Origin: Botrimarina mediterranea
Lineage (GTDB): Bacteria > Planctomycetota > Planctomycetia > Pirellulales > Lacipirellulaceae
Reading direction: 5' to 3'
Assembly: GCF_007753265.1 (NCBI RefSeq)
Contig: NZ_CP036349.1
Coordinates: 1,831,363-1,895,362, forward strand
DNA length: 64,000 nt
The position numbers and the translations under genes are program-made. Below, in pieces: positions 50,333 through 60,222 of this stretch (positions are counted from its first letter, which is position 1; the number at the start of each line of letters is the position of its first letter). The notes beneath the pieces are model-generated. The model saw nothing but the letters and a program-made list of their open reading frames with translations. It searched no databases and was not told where the DNA came from.

Positions 50333-52582
50333 TCAAACCGCCGTCAACCGCCAGCAGCGGTGGATGCGTTCGTTCCGGAAATCCTCCGGCACGGTCTGCT
50401 TGCTGATCTCACGCACCGCGTAGCCCGTCAGCGCCGACTCGTCGAGCTTGAAGCGGCGGAAGTTGGTGCTGAAGTAGACGAGGCCGCCGTCGGTGAGGCG
50501 TTTGCGGATCGCGTTCAGAAGCGGCGCCCCGTCGCGCTGCACGTCCCAATCGTCGTCGAGGCGCTTCGAGTTCGAGAACGTCGGCGGATCGACCACGACG
50601 AGGTCGAACTGCGGTTCGCGCGGCAGGCTATCGACATACGCCCGGCTATCGGCGCGGGCGAGGTAGTGCGTCATGCCCGGCTCGAAGCCGTTGAGCCGGA
50701 GATTCTCGGCGGTCCAGTCGAGGTAGGTCTGCGAAAGGTCGACCGTCGTTGTCTTCACGGCGCCACCGGCGGCGGCGTAGATGGTGAACGAGCCGGTGTA
50801 AGCGAACAGATTCAACACCCGCTTGCCGGCGGCCGCTTCGCGGACCATGCCGCGCGTTTGGCGATGGTCGAGGAACAGCCCCGTGTCGAGGTAGTCCGAC
50901 AAGTTAACGCGGAACCGTAGGCCGCCCTCGTTGACGACACGGAACGCCCCCTCGTCGGCGACACGTTCGTACTGGGCCTCGCCGCGCTGGCGTTCGCGTT
51001 TGCGGAGGAAGACTTCGGCGCGCGGGACTTCGAGCGTCTTAGCGATCGTCTTCATCATCAAATCGAGCCAGTCGGCGTGCTCCGCCGGCGTCCGCTCGTG
51101 CGGCCGCTCGTACTCGGCGACGACGACCGCGTCCTCGTAACGATCGACCGCAAACGGCAGCTCGGGGATGTCGCGGTCGTAGAGCCGATAGCAAGTGATC
51201 CCGCGCTTCGTGGGCCATTTACGAAGATGCCGAGCGCGTTTGCCAAGCCGCGCGGCGAACTCGGTGGCTTGTCGCTCCGCCTCCGGCCTAAGTCCGCCGA
51301 ACGCCTGCGGCGGTCGTGGCGGTGAGGCTTGAGGCCTGAGGCTTGAGGGTTCGGCAGGCGTGTCCGACTCGGTAGCCACATCGCTCGAGACCGCCACCTT
51401 CCCCTCGTCCCCCGTCCCCCGTCTCTCGTCCCTCCTCGGCCGTCCTCCGTCTTTCGGCTTCCTCGGTCCATGAAACTCATACAACGCGCACTCGATCCGC
51501 CCGTTGAACAGCTTCCGCCGCTTCGACGCGCCTTGGCCGACGAGGTTCTCGAACTCGGGGTTCGCGGCCAACAGATAGTGCGACCAAGTCTTGAGACGTC
51601 GCAATACCGTCGGCATCGAGCGGTAGAGGCGCCGGACCTCTTCGGCCTCGCCGATGCGTTCGCCGTAGGGGGGGTTGGTGACGAGGCAGCCGTAGTCGCG
51701 TTTGCTGGAGAGATCGGCGAAGTCGCGGATCTGGAAGTGGATGTCGTCGGCGACGCCGGCGGCGGTTGCGCTGCGACGGGCGATCTTCAGGGCGTCTTCG
51801 CTGATGTCGGTTGCGGAGAGCCGCTCTTCGAGCGCCGGTTTGACGCGACGCTCGGCGGCTTCGCGCGCGGCGCGCCAGCCCTCGCCCCCGATGCGGGGCC
51901 ATGCTTCACAGGCAAATGTCCGTCGCAAACCCGGCGCGATGTCGCGGCCGATCATCGCCGCCTCGATCGCGATCGTCCCCGATCCGCAGAACGGGTCCCA
52001 GAACGGCCGGTCGGGACGCCACCGGCTGAACCGCACCATGCCGGCGGCGATCGTCTCACGGAGTGGCGCCTCGCTCACCAGCGGTCGGTAGCCGCGTTTG
52101 TGGAGACCGACGCCGGTGGTGTCTAGGTACAGCGACGCTTCGTCGTTCGCGATGGCGACTTCGATGGCGTAGTCACCGCTCGTCTCTGGAAGCTCCTCGA
52201 CTCCGTGACCCGCGCGGAGTTGCTCGACGACCGCCTTCTTCACGATCCGTTGACACGCCGGCACGCTCGTGAGCAGCGACTTGTACGACCGGCCGCGGAC
52301 CGGGAACTGCCCGTCGGCGGGGATCCAGTCGGACCATGGCGCCCCACGCACGAGGTCGAAGAGCAGACCAAAATCGTTCGCTGGGCCGACGGCCACGCGA
52401 ATGAGAATCCGCTCGGCGCAACGCAGCCAGAGATTCGTCTCGATGATCGCCTGCTCGTCCCCGTGGAAGAGCACGCGCCCCGGGCTCGCGATGCGCGCGG
52501 GGTAGCCGAGCGTCTCGAGTTCGTGACGCACTTCGGACTCAAGGCCGAAGGCGGCGGTCGCAATCAAATCGTATTCGGCCAC
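50333..52582 (-). CDS. rlmKL: Bifunctional 23S rRNA methyltransferase RlmKL
   Basis: A 749-residue protein starting from GTG. The first half has a THUMP domain (about residues 45-160) and a methyltransferase domain with FWDPFCGSGTIAIEAA and NPPYGERIG (303-311), the RlmL m2G part. The second half has LNLFAYTGSFT (590-600) and VVDPPTFSNS (664-673), the RlmK m7G part. The linker (about 372-440) is Pro/Arg/Ser-rich and encoded by DNA that resembles the intergenic repeats of the window. Cytosolic; modifies 23S rRNA. Confidence 0.93.
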   Translation of the reverse strand: MAEYDLIATAAFGLESEVRHELETLGYPARIASPGRVLFHGDEQAIIETNLWLRCAERILIRVAVGPANDFGLLFDLVRGAPWSDWIPADGQFPVRGRSYKSLLTSVPACQRIVKKAVVEQLRAGHGVEELPETSGDYAIEVAIANDEASLYLDTTGVGLHKRGYRPLVSEAPLRETIAAGMVRFSRWRPDRPFWDPFCGSGTIAIEAAMIGRDIAPGLRRTFACEAWPRIGGEGWRAAREAAERRVKPALEERLSATDISEDALKIARRSATAAGVADDIHFQIRDFADLSSKRDYGCLVTNPPYGERIGEAEEVRRLYRSMPTVLRRLKTWSHYLLAANPEFENLVGQGASKRRKLFNGRIECALYEFHGPRKPKDGGRPRRDERRGTGDEGKVAVSSDVATESDTPAEPSSLRPQASPPRPPQAFGGLRPEAERQATEFAARLGKRARHLRKWPTKRGITCYRLYDRDIPELPFAVDRYEDAVVVAEYERPHERTPAEHADWLDLMMKTIAKTLEVPRAEVFLRKRERQRGEAQYERVADEGAFRVVNEGGLRFRVNLSDYLDTGLFLDHRQTRGMVREAAAGKRVLNLFAYTGSFTIYAAAGGAVKTTTVDLSQTYLDWTAENLRLNGFEPGMTHYLARADSRAYVDSLPREPQFDLVVVDPPTFSNSKRLDDDWDVQRDGAPLLNAIRKRLTDGGLVYFSTNFRRFKLDESALTGYAVREISKQTVPEDFRNERIHRCWRLTAV

Positions 52583-52599
52583 GGCCGCGTATGTCCGCT

Positions 52600-53586
52600 T
52601 TAGTGCGACGCGGCCCGCTCGGGGGCGGCGTCGGCGGTGGCGTGGGCGGGATTCTCGACAGCCTCATCGACAGGGGCGTCGGCGCCGGGGAGGGTGAACA
52701 CTTCCTTCAGCGCGGACTCGAGCCGCCGCCACTTCTCGGTCACCTCACGCTTGTCGCAGTAGCGGAAGCGGGCGACGTTCTTGTCTTCGGCCTTGTACTG
52801 CAAGGCGGTGCACTCGATGTCGTGCCGCGACATCGCGTCGTAGATGCGGTGAACGTGCCGGGCGTGGTCATCGACGAAGACGATCGCCTTCGGCGGATGG
52901 TCGGCGAACTCGAGCGCCACCAGCAGCATGGCGCCCTTGTGCTGACCGGCGGTCATCATGACGCCCCCTTCGAGCGAGATCGGCCTGGCCTCTTTGAGGC
53001 CGAACAGCTTCGCCTCGCTCGGGCGGATGCCGTAGTTCTCGATGCACGAGAGCTCGTAGGGGAGGAACTCCCCTTGCGGCGCCTTGCTCATCGCGGGGGC
53101 GTGGCCGGCGATGTCGTAGCCGGCAGCGCTCAGCTCGCGCTCGGTCGCGGCGCGGAACGCATCGCCGCGGGACGTGATGACGAACGTCGCCACGCCGGCG
53201 TCTTGCGTCTTCTTCACCATCGCGGGGAGGTCCGCCTCGGGCGGCCGCATCTTGCCGAGCGTGAACAGGAGGCCCTGCACGTCGAGCAGCCCGTCGAAGT
53301 CCTCAGCGACGAGTTCGGGCGAGTCGGGCTCGTTGAAGACGAGGTACTCCTGCCACTCGAACCACTGGTCACTCCCCAGATCGCCCTGCATGGCGAGGAG
53401 CGTGTTGTCGATGTCCACCACCAGCCAGACGTTCTCGGCGCCATACTGGGCGACATAGCTGTCCACCGCGGTGACGGCGTCGGCGAACCGCTCGGTCTCA
53501 CGGAACTCCGAGGCCCCGGCAACGGCAGACAGCCAGCCGGCGGCGAGCAGCGTCAGGAGGGGGGCAAAACGGCGAAAGGGGGGCAT
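52600..53586 (-). CDS. Secreted HAD-like protein (DUF2608)
   Basis: A 328-residue protein from the ATG at 53586, which begins a signal peptide (RFAPLLTLLAAGWLSAVAGAS). The mature part has VWLVVDIDNTLLAMQGDL, a HAD motif I with DxD nucleophile, then VATFVITSRGD (motif II) and AIVFVDDHARHVHRI (motif IV). The DUF2608 family has this layout; substrate unknown. It overlaps nothing, and lies 17 bases from the start of rlmKL on the same strand, so the two may be co-transcribed. Confidence 0.82.
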   Translation of the reverse strand: MPPFRRFAPLLTLLAAGWLSAVAGASEFRETERFADAVTAVDSYVAQYGAENVWLVVDIDNTLLAMQGDLGSDQWFEWQEYLVFNEPDSPELVAEDFDGLLDVQGLLFTLGKMRPPEADLPAMVKKTQDAGVATFVITSRGDAFRAATERELSAAGYDIAGHAPAMSKAPQGEFLPYELSCIENYGIRPSEAKLFGLKEARPISLEGGVMMTAGQHKGAMLLVALEFADHPPKAIVFVDDHARHVHRIYDAMSRHDIECTALQYKAEDKNVARFRYCDKREVTEKWRRLESALKEVFTLPGADAPVDEAVENPAHATADAAPERAASH

Positions 53587-53825
53587 TACGGCGGCAATTG
53601 GGAAGGCGGGGGAACGAGGATGATACCCACCCGGCAGGCCAAAGGCCACCAGTTCTAGGCCGGTCGGAAGGTCCCCCGTGGGCCGTTTGTAGGGGCTGGC
53701 GACCTACGGAGGGGCGAAAAACCTTGTCGATGGCGGGACGGTCCGGGACGTTCTGACTAGGCTGGAGAGACCCCTCCAAGGCTTGAGGGGACGCCCTCCA
53801 CTACGTTGCCCGGCATCGATTCGAC

Positions 53826-54704
53826 ATGTTCAGCGCTAAACGCTTCGCCCCGCTCGCTCTGCTAGTCCTGGCCGCCGCCTCGGTCGCGCCGGCCCAGACG
53901 GTCCGCTTCCAGACCAGCGTCGGCGCGTTCGACATGCTGCTCAACCCGACCAACAACGCCAACCTCCAGCCGCTCGTCGATAACATGCTCGCCAACGTCG
54001 CGGCGGGCGTGTATCGCAAGTCGGTGGTGAATCGAGCGGTCGAGGACTTCGTTCTCCAGATCGGCAGCTTCACGAGCGACAGCCGGCAGCTCAGCGAGAC
54101 CCCGCAGTTTGGCTTTGACGGCACGAACTCGTTCGACCCGGTCGTCGTCGACGCCAACAACGACGGGCAGGTCGATTTCGACACCAGCGCGTTGACCAAC
54201 ACCCGCGGCACGATCTCGCTCGCCCTTTCGTCGGCTGGCCCCAACAGCGGCTCGGCGAGCTTCTTCGTGAATCTCACCGACAACTCGTTTCTCGATGACC
54301 AGGGCTTTGTCCCCTTCGCAGAGATCGCCGACATGACAGTGATCGACCGCATCATGGGGCTCGAGAAAATCGACCTTAGCGCGGCGGTGGGTCAGCAAGG
54401 GAGCCTCGCCTACACCGATGTGCCGCTCGCTTCGGACGGCGACCTCGTCTTGATCGAGACGGCCACCGTGATCTCGGAGAACAACACGCTGTTTGTTGGT
54501 CCGCTGCGGAACGCGTTTGGCCTCGACGACCTGCCGATGGCTGGCGACTCAACGAGCGGCGCCTCGTCGTTCTCGTCGTCGTCCTCGCTCGACCCCTTCT
54601 CGGCGAGCAACATGGCTGCGGGCTCTGGTTCTTCGATCGCGGTCCCCGAACCGACGGCGCTCTTCCTGGCAATGATCGGCCTAGCCGCCGCAACGCGCCG
54701 CTAA
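53826..54704 (+). CDS. PEP-CTERM cyclophilin-like protein
   Basis: A 292-residue secreted protein. Signal peptide about 1-23. The body resembles a cyclophilin: TVRFQTSVGAFDMLLNP, YRKSVVNRAVEDFVLQIG and SGSASFFVNLTDNSFLDD, though several active-site residues are changed, so prolyl isomerase activity is doubtful. The C-terminus SSIAVPEPTALFLAMIGLAAATRR is a PEP-CTERM sorting tail (PEP motif, hydrophobic helix, basic end), recognised by an exosortase elsewhere in the genome. Isolated gene. Confidence 0.88.
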   Translation: MFSAKRFAPLALLVLAAASVAPAQTVRFQTSVGAFDMLLNPTNNANLQPLVDNMLANVAAGVYRKSVVNRAVEDFVLQIGSFTSDSRQLSETPQFGFDGTNSFDPVVVDANNDGQVDFDTSALTNTRGTISLALSSAGPNSGSASFFVNLTDNSFLDDQGFVPFAEIADMTVIDRIMGLEKIDLSAAVGQQGSLAYTDVPLASDGDLVLIETATVISENNTLFVGPLRNAFGLDDLPMAGDSTSGASSFSSSSSLDPFSASNMAAGSGSSIAVPEPTALFLAMIGLAAATRR

Positions 54705-54764
54705 CTTGAGCCGTCGGCGCTAGCGGCGGGTGGCGCCGCGACCGACCAATCCTTACGGACAGAC

Positions 54765-54842
54765 GGCGAGCCGGAAGCGTGAGCGCCCGGAGTGACCCCG
54801 CGTCCTCACTTCTACTCCCGTCGCTGACGTTCCCGGCTCGCC
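54765..54842. repeat. Palindrome, GGCGAGCCGG family
   Basis: Arms GGCGAGCCGGAAGCGTGAGC and its imperfect complement; loop contains GTGACCCCGCG. Between the PEP-CTERM gene and the zinc-ribbon gene. Confidence 0.75.
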
Positions 54843-54860
54843 ACGAAACGGTAGCGAAGT

Positions 54861-55346
54861 CTACAACCGACACGAGGGGTTCCCCGTGCAGAACCGTCTG
54901 TAGCGCGTCAGCCCGCCGCCGCGGCTAACGCGTAGCTCGACCAGCGAGCCGCAGCGCGGGCAGTACTCGGGTTCGTCGGGTTCGGGCTCGCCCGCCTCGG
55001 CCTTCGATTGGCAGGCCACGCAGCGGCGGGTGTCGGGGAAGACCTCGAGCCGTTCGGGGTCGATCGGCCGACGGCAGCGGTCGCAGAGGACGGCGGTTTG
55101 CCAATCGTCCCCGTCTCCGAAATCGTCATCGGCCTCATCGGCGTCGCCGACCACCAGGCCGATCCGCTTGCACCCCGGGCAGGTCATCCGCGCGGCGGCC
55201 TCGGGCAGCAGCGCGGCCATGATCGCCTCGTCGGGGTCGCCGTCACGACGCAGCATCCCCACCAGCCGCAGCCGCGAGGCGATGTCGGCGGGCCCGCAAA
55301 CAGTCCGCCAACCGCAGGCGCCACAAGTAAGGGTCTTGGCAAGCAT
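54861..55346 (-). CDS. Zinc-ribbon protein of unknown function
   Basis: A 161-residue protein (ATG at 55346; a TTG seven codons upstream is possible). It holds four CxxC pairs: TCGACGW, TCPGCKR, LCDRCRRP, RRCVACQ and a further YCPRCGS, so it probably binds two or more zinc ions. The middle is acidic (GDADEADDDFGDGDD). Some segments (DRCRRPIDPERLEVFPDTRRCVAC) resemble TraR/DksA zinc fingers. Function unknown; a regulatory or nucleic-acid-associated role is a guess. Confidence 0.72.
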   Translation of the reverse strand: MLAKTLTCGACGWRTVCGPADIASRLRLVGMLRRDGDPDEAIMAALLPEAAARMTCPGCKRIGLVVGDADEADDDFGDGDDWQTAVLCDRCRRPIDPERLEVFPDTRRCVACQSKAEAGEPEPDEPEYCPRCGSLVELRVSRGGGLTRYRRFCTGNPSCRL

Positions 55347-55376
55347 GCCGCTCAGCTTAACCCGCAAGCGGGAATA

Positions 55377-55420
55377 AAAAGAGCGGCCGGCGTCGGAAGG
55401 TTCCGACGCCGGCCGCTTTG
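55377..55420 (-). terminator. Intrinsic terminator after the large surface protein gene
   Basis: Arms AGCGGCCGGCGTCGGAA and complement form a perfect 17-base stem (55382-55398 and 55401-55417); on the minus strand it is followed by CTTTTTATTC. It lies about 25 bases past the stop of the gene ending at 55444. Confidence 0.88.
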
Positions 55421-55443
55421 CTTGTCGTTTCTAGCCGACTCGG

Positions 55444-58400
55444 TCAGTTCGACGGGGCCGTGACGCTCAGGTCAGGATCAAAGTCGAACACCGTCGTCGG
55501 GTCGGCCGGAACGGCGTTAGCCGGGTCACGGAAGGTGACGTCGTTGTTGTTGTCGTCGTCCAGCGTCGCCGGGTCGTCCGACATGATTTGGAACCGGTTA
55601 ATCGACGCACTGCGGTTACGGAGGACCAACCCGTCGCCGCTCGAGCCGGAGTTGTTGCTGAAGCTCAGGTCGGTCGAGGCCGACGAGAAGTTGTCGATTA
55701 GCAAGGAGTCGCCGGCGCCGTTGTTGTCGATCGAGTTGCTGGTGAGCGTCGCCTCGATGCCCGCCGTGCCCTGGGCCTGGAGCAAGAACGTTTGGTCCGC
55801 ACTGTTGTTGGTCAGTTCGGCCGAGGAGAGGGCGAAGCGGACGTCTGCGTCGGTGGCGTTGAGCACCATCGCCGAGGCGTTACCGGTGGTAATCGACGTC
55901 GACGAGCCGGTCAGCGAGATGTCCGCGTCTGGGACCGAGCCGCCGATGTCGATCGCGAGGCCCACCACGTCGCCTCCCGTGTTGATATCCAAGTTACTGG
56001 CGAAGAAGTCGAACTCGCCGCCGTCGGTGGCGTTGACGTCCACCATACCATTGACGTCGAGGTTCGAGCTGTTGAAGTCGAACGTGCCATCGCCGCTGTG
56101 GTTGGCGATGATGTCGCCGTTCACGGTCGAGCTGTTGTAGGTGAACACCACGTCGCCGTCGCCGGTGTGGTCGATGGTCACGTTGTCTGGCGTGTCGACG
56201 TTGACCAGCAGCACGTTCATGTCGGTGCCGTTGGTGCTGTTGATGTCGATCGATGGGTCGCCCGACGCGGTGATATCGACGTTCCGCATCGTCAAGCCGG
56301 ACGAGTTGGTGACGGTGACCGCCGTGCCGGTGGTGTTGAACTCGCCGCCGTCGCCGTCGGTCGTGCTGGCGGCGCTACCGATCGACACGATGCCGCCGGT
56401 ATTGTCCTGCAGGAACACGGCGCTGGCGGCGGGGCCGGTCGTGCCGACGTTGACCTCGTCGAAGTTGACGCCGCCCGCGGCGATCGCCATGCCGTTGATC
56501 TCGATGCCGTCACCCGTTTCGGTAGTGATGGTGTTGGTGGTCCCGCTGACGCCGACCGTGCCGCCGCCAGAAGCGGTGAACGCCGCGCCGCTGCCGGTCG
56601 CGATGGCGAGGTCCGAGAACGAGGTCGTCGAGCCCGCGTTGTTGTTGGTGACCTCGACGGCGTTGCCGGTCGTGGTCGTCACGTCGACGCTGGTGAAGGT
56701 GGTCGATGCGGTATTGCCATCGACCACAATGCCGCGGCCGGTCGTCGTCTCGACGTCGAGGTCGGCGAAGGATGTCGAGCCCGCGGTGTTGTTCGTAACG
56801 GTGACGGCGTCGTTGGTGGTCGAGGTGACGTTGGTCTCGCCGAGGAAGCTGTGATTGCCGCCGGTGTTGCCGGTGACGACGATGCCCTCGCCCGTGTCGT
56901 TGATCGTCGAATCAGGACCGAAGGTCACGCTGCCGCCGGTGCGGTTCTCGATCCGGACCGAGTTGCCGACGGAGTTGGTAATCGAGCCGTCGTAGGTGAT
57001 CGAGCCGGCGCCGCCGTTCACGCCGAACGATGTGCCCGTCTTGCCGGTGATCTCGACTTCTTCGTCGAAGGTGAACGTGCCGTCGCCGCCGACGATGCGG
57101 ACGCCGTTGCCGGCGCCGTCGTTGAATGTCGTGTCGTTGACCGCGACGGTTCCATCGACGCCGTCGAGCACAAGGCCGTCGGTGGTCGTCTGATTCATCG
57201 TGCTGTCGTTAATCGTCAGGCTCAGGTTGCCTGCCGTGGCGCCTTGCGTGGCGTTGACCGCGGTGGCGACGCCGTTGTTGGTGGTGACGTCGGTCAGCGT
57301 GACGCTCGAGGCCGTCGAGTTGTCGCTGTCGATGTCGATCGCCGTGCCGGTCGACGAGTCGATCGTCAGGTTGGTGATGGTGGCGTTGGTGACGTCGGTG
57401 AGGACGATCGCCGTGCCGGTCGAGCTGAGGGTGCTGTCGTTCGCGGCGCCGGCTGAGCCGAGGACAACGCGGCCGTCGTAGTCGACGATGCTGATCGGCG
57501 CGGCGCCGCTGCCGTCGGTGGCGTCGATCTCGGTAAAGTTCAGGCCGTCGGAGGCGCCTGCGCCGCCCGAAGACTGGCTGAAGGTGCTGGTGATGTTGAT
57601 CGCCTGGCCGTCGGCGACGCTGATCGTGTTGCCCGCGCCGCTGACATTCAGTTCGCCGCCGTTGGAGACGATGGCGTCTCCGGTCGTGGTCGTGATGTCG
57701 AGTCCGATGAAATCGACGACCGAGTCGGCGTCGTTGTTGTTGAGCGAGACCGCCGCCGTCGCATTCGTGCCGGTGTTCAGCGTCACCTGCGGTCCGAAGT
57801 TGACCTGGGCGCCAGAGGCGAGGTCTTCGATACGGATGCCGGCCCCGTCGTCGGTGATGTCGCCGGCAAACTGGACCGTGTCATTGATGTTGTCGACGAA
57901 GAGGCTGCGACCGCCCTCGTTGGTGACGTCGCCGTTGATGGTGACGGCGATCTCGCTGCTGGTGTCGGAGTCGGTCCCGTCATCGACGATGCGGATGGCG
58001 TCTACCGCACCCGTGTTGGTGATCAACGTGTTGCCGCCGCCGGGTCCGGTGTTGACGCCGCCAACGTTGATCGAAGACTTCGCGTTGAGGATGTCGAGGC
58101 TCAAGGCTTCGTTGGCTTCGATGCTGCCGCCGATGGTCACCGATCCTTCGTTGGCCACAATCTGCACGGTGCCGCCGTTGACCGTGGCGTCGGTCTCGAT
58201 GCCCGAGCTGACGTTCACCGTGCCGGTGTTGCCTTCAATCTCGACGGCGTTGCCGGTGATGTTGCTGATCGAGTTTGTGGAGCCGAAGACGACGTTGCCG
58301 ATCGTGCCGTCGGCGCGGATGGCCGGGCCCGTGCCGCCGGTGAAGTCGGACTCGGTGACGACGGTGCTCGAACCGGTGTTGGTCAAGAGCAGGCCGCCGC

Positions 58401-60222
58401 CGCCGGTGGCGCCGCCGTCGTAGTCGTAGTTGGTGATGCTCGTCGAGCTGCCCGTGACATTCGTCGTGTTACGGATGTCGACGCTCGCGTTGGCGGCGCC
58501 GCTCGATTCGATGTTGGAGATCGCGATCTGTTGGGCGCGGATGTTGTCGGCGCTGGCGGCCTCGCCATCGATGAAAATGTCGCTGCCGCCGCTGCCAGAG
58601 AACGTGACATCGCTAATCGCGACCGCGCCGAGCAGGCTGACCGTCTCGGAGGTGTCGTCGTCGTCGTCGAGGTCATCGACGTCGGCGGCCGTGACCGAGA
58701 CGAGGTTGATCGCGTTGCCGGTCGTGTTGGCGATGGTCAGGTCTTGCAGCGTCGCGTTGTTTGAGCCGTTGACCGTGTCCGAGGTGATCGCGTTGACGCC
58801 GCCGTTGAACGAGAAGTTGCGGACCGTGTTGTCGTCAGCGAGGACGACGCCGGCGGTGGTGGGGTTGTTGATCTGCGGCACGGGGCCCGCCAGGGCGCCG
58901 GGCGCGGTCTCGGGCAGCGTGAACATCCGACCGCCGAACTGCGTGACCGTGAAGGGGTTGTTGCCGCCTTCGCCGACGAAGAGTTGCTCGTTCTGGAGCA
59001 CCGCCGACTGTCCACTAAAGACGCTGCCGCCGTGAGCGAGGACGATGTCGCCCGTCTGGCTGTTGGTGAGGATGTCGCCGATCGAGTCGAGGGGGTTCTC
59101 GAACGAGCCGTCGCCGCCCGGCGCGGCGGAACTATCGACGTGGACGATGCGGAAGGCTTGGCCGTCTTCATCAAGCAACGGCCCGCCAGCCTCGAAGACC
59201 GTCGACTGCTGCAACGCGACGTAGTTGTTGCGGAGGACCGGCTCTCGGAAGCGGTCGCTGAGCTCGCCCCGCGGGCAGTTCTCCGCTCGGGTGCGTCCGA
59301 TGAACCACGTAAGGTTGACGAGGGTGTTGGTGTCGAACTCGCTGTCATTGGCGATCGCGACCGAGACCATCAGGTCGGGCGTCGCGTAGCCACGCAGACC
59401 CACCTTGCCGCCGCCGCCCTCGAACTCGCCGCCGCTAAAGCCGTAGCCGCCGCCGAAGACCCAGGCGTCGTAGTTGGCGATCCGTCCGGCGAGTTCTATT
59501 TCGCCGATGTTCAGCGCCGTATCCGCGACGCCCTGCAGCTGCGTGGCGAGCGAGTTGCCGGAGTAGGTCAGCTGCCCCGTCTGGAAGAAGTCACGCGTCT
59601 GCGTGCGTTCGCCGACCGGCATGTAGCCGTTGGCGCGGAAGTCGAGGTGGTCGCCCAACAGTTCGAGCGACACGCCGACCTGCGGGAAGAAGGTGCCGTC
59701 ACCCTTGCTCAGGCCGTCCGACCAGAGGCTGACGCCGCCGATTTTCTGGCTGTCGGGGCTGAACGGAAAGAGCGGCAGCGTCATCCAGCGGTAGCCGATG
59801 CCGAGGTTGTAGCCGACGTTCGAGGCGTCGTTCATCGTGACTTGGCCGTCGATGAACGACATGCCGCCGTCCGCACCGAACAGCTTCATTGTGCCGAGCG
59901 ACAACTGACCATCTTCTTGGCCGTAGCTCTGCGTCGTGTAGGTGGCGCGGAGGTGAGCGCCGAGCGTCGGGTTGTAGTACGCACCCGATGAGTACATGGA
60001 GCTCGGAGAGCCGCCGCTCATGGAGATGTCACCGCCCGAAGGGACGACGTTGGCGCTGCTCATCGAGGGCGTCGTCGCACTCGGCGAGGGACCATCGGTT
60101 TCGATGACCGTCCCGGCGAGCGGGTCACTCGGCATCTCGAGCTGCTGCGCGGGGGCAGAGTTCGCGGCGAGCAGCGTGGCGTATGCGGCGAGCGCCAGCA
60201 TGGGGGCGAAACGGCTTGGCAT
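55444..60222 (-). CDS. Large surface protein: inverse-autotransporter-like barrel plus beta-helix
   Basis: A 1592-residue protein. Signal peptide about residues 1-25 (AYATLLAANSAPAQQ). Residues about 80-325 look like an outer-membrane beta-barrel: LGAHLRATYTTQSYGQ, GYNLGIGYRWMTLPLF, GVSLWSDGLSKGDGTFFPQ, LLGDHLDFRANGYMPVGER and GGKVGLRGYATPDLMVSV, alternating patterns like intimin/invasin (inverse autotransporter) barrels. From about residue 365 a very long repetitive part rich in Asn, Thr, Gly, Asp forms a right-handed beta-helix passenger (repeats like ITNLTIDSSTGTAIDIDSDN). No RHS or PEP-CTERM tail. Probably a surface adhesin or enzyme scaffold. Its stop is followed by an intrinsic terminator. 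Confidence 0.75.
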   Translation of the reverse strand: MPSRFAPMLALAAYATLLAANSAPAQQLEMPSDPLAGTVIETDGPSPSATTPSMSSANVVPSGGDISMSGGSPSSMYSSGAYYNPTLGAHLRATYTTQSYGQEDGQLSLGTMKLFGADGGMSFIDGQVTMNDASNVGYNLGIGYRWMTLPLFPFSPDSQKIGGVSLWSDGLSKGDGTFFPQVGVSLELLGDHLDFRANGYMPVGERTQTRDFFQTGQLTYSGNSLATQLQGVADTALNIGEIELAGRIANYDAWVFGGGYGFSGGEFEGGGGKVGLRGYATPDLMVSVAIANDSEFDTNTLVNLTWFIGRTRAENCPRGELSDRFREPVLRNNYVALQQSTVFEAGGPLLDEDGQAFRIVHVDSSAAPGGDGSFENPLDSIGDILTNSQTGDIVLAHGGSVFSGQSAVLQNEQLFVGEGGNNPFTVTQFGGRMFTLPETAPGALAGPVPQINNPTTAGVVLADDNTVRNFSFNGGVNAITSDTVNGSNNATLQDLTIANTTGNAINLVSVTAADVDDLDDDDDTSETVSLLGAVAISDVTFSGSGGSDIFIDGEAASADNIRAQQIAISNIESSGAANASVDIRNTTNVTGSSTSITNYDYDGGATGGGGLLLTNTGSSTVVTESDFTGGTGPAIRADGTIGNVVFGSTNSISNITGNAVEIEGNTGTVNVSSGIETDATVNGGTVQIVANEGSVTIGGSIEANEALSLDILNAKSSINVGGVNTGPGGGNTLITNTGAVDAIRIVDDGTDSDTSSEIAVTINGDVTNEGGRSLFVDNINDTVQFAGDITDDGAGIRIEDLASGAQVNFGPQVTLNTGTNATAAVSLNNNDADSVVDFIGLDITTTTGDAIVSNGGELNVSGAGNTISVADGQAINITSTFSQSSGGAGASDGLNFTEIDATDGSGAAPISIVDYDGRVVLGSAGAANDSTLSSTGTAIVLTDVTNATITNLTIDSSTGTAIDIDSDNSTASSVTLTDVTTNNGVATAVNATQGATAGNLSLTINDSTMNQTTTDGLVLDGVDGTVAVNDTTFNDGAGNGVRIVGGDGTFTFDEEVEITGKTGTSFGVNGGAGSITYDGSITNSVGNSVRIENRTGGSVTFGPDSTINDTGEGIVVTGNTGGNHSFLGETNVTSTTNDAVTVTNNTAGSTSFADLDVETTTGRGIVVDGNTASTTFTSVDVTTTTGNAVEVTNNNAGSTTSFSDLAIATGSGAAFTASGGGTVGVSGTTNTITTETGDGIEINGMAIAAGGVNFDEVNVGTTGPAASAVFLQDNTGGIVSIGSAASTTDGDGGEFNTTGTAVTVTNSSGLTMRNVDITASGDPSIDINSTNGTDMNVLLVNVDTPDNVTIDHTGDGDVVFTYNSSTVNGDIIANHSGDGTFDFNSSNLDVNGMVDVNATDGGEFDFFASNLDINTGGDVVGLAIDIGGSVPDADISLTGSSTSITTGNASAMVLNATDADVRFALSSAELTNNSADQTFLLQAQGTAGIEATLTSNSIDNNGAGDSLLIDNFSSASTDLSFSNNSGSSGDGLVLRNRSASINRFQIMSDDPATLDDDNNNDVTFRDPANAVPADPTTVFDFDPDLSVTAPSN

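Noticed and set aside
55792-57456. Plus-strand open frame of 554 codons opposite the large surface protein
   Set aside because: Val/Arg/Asp-rich antisense of a repetitive beta-helix gene.
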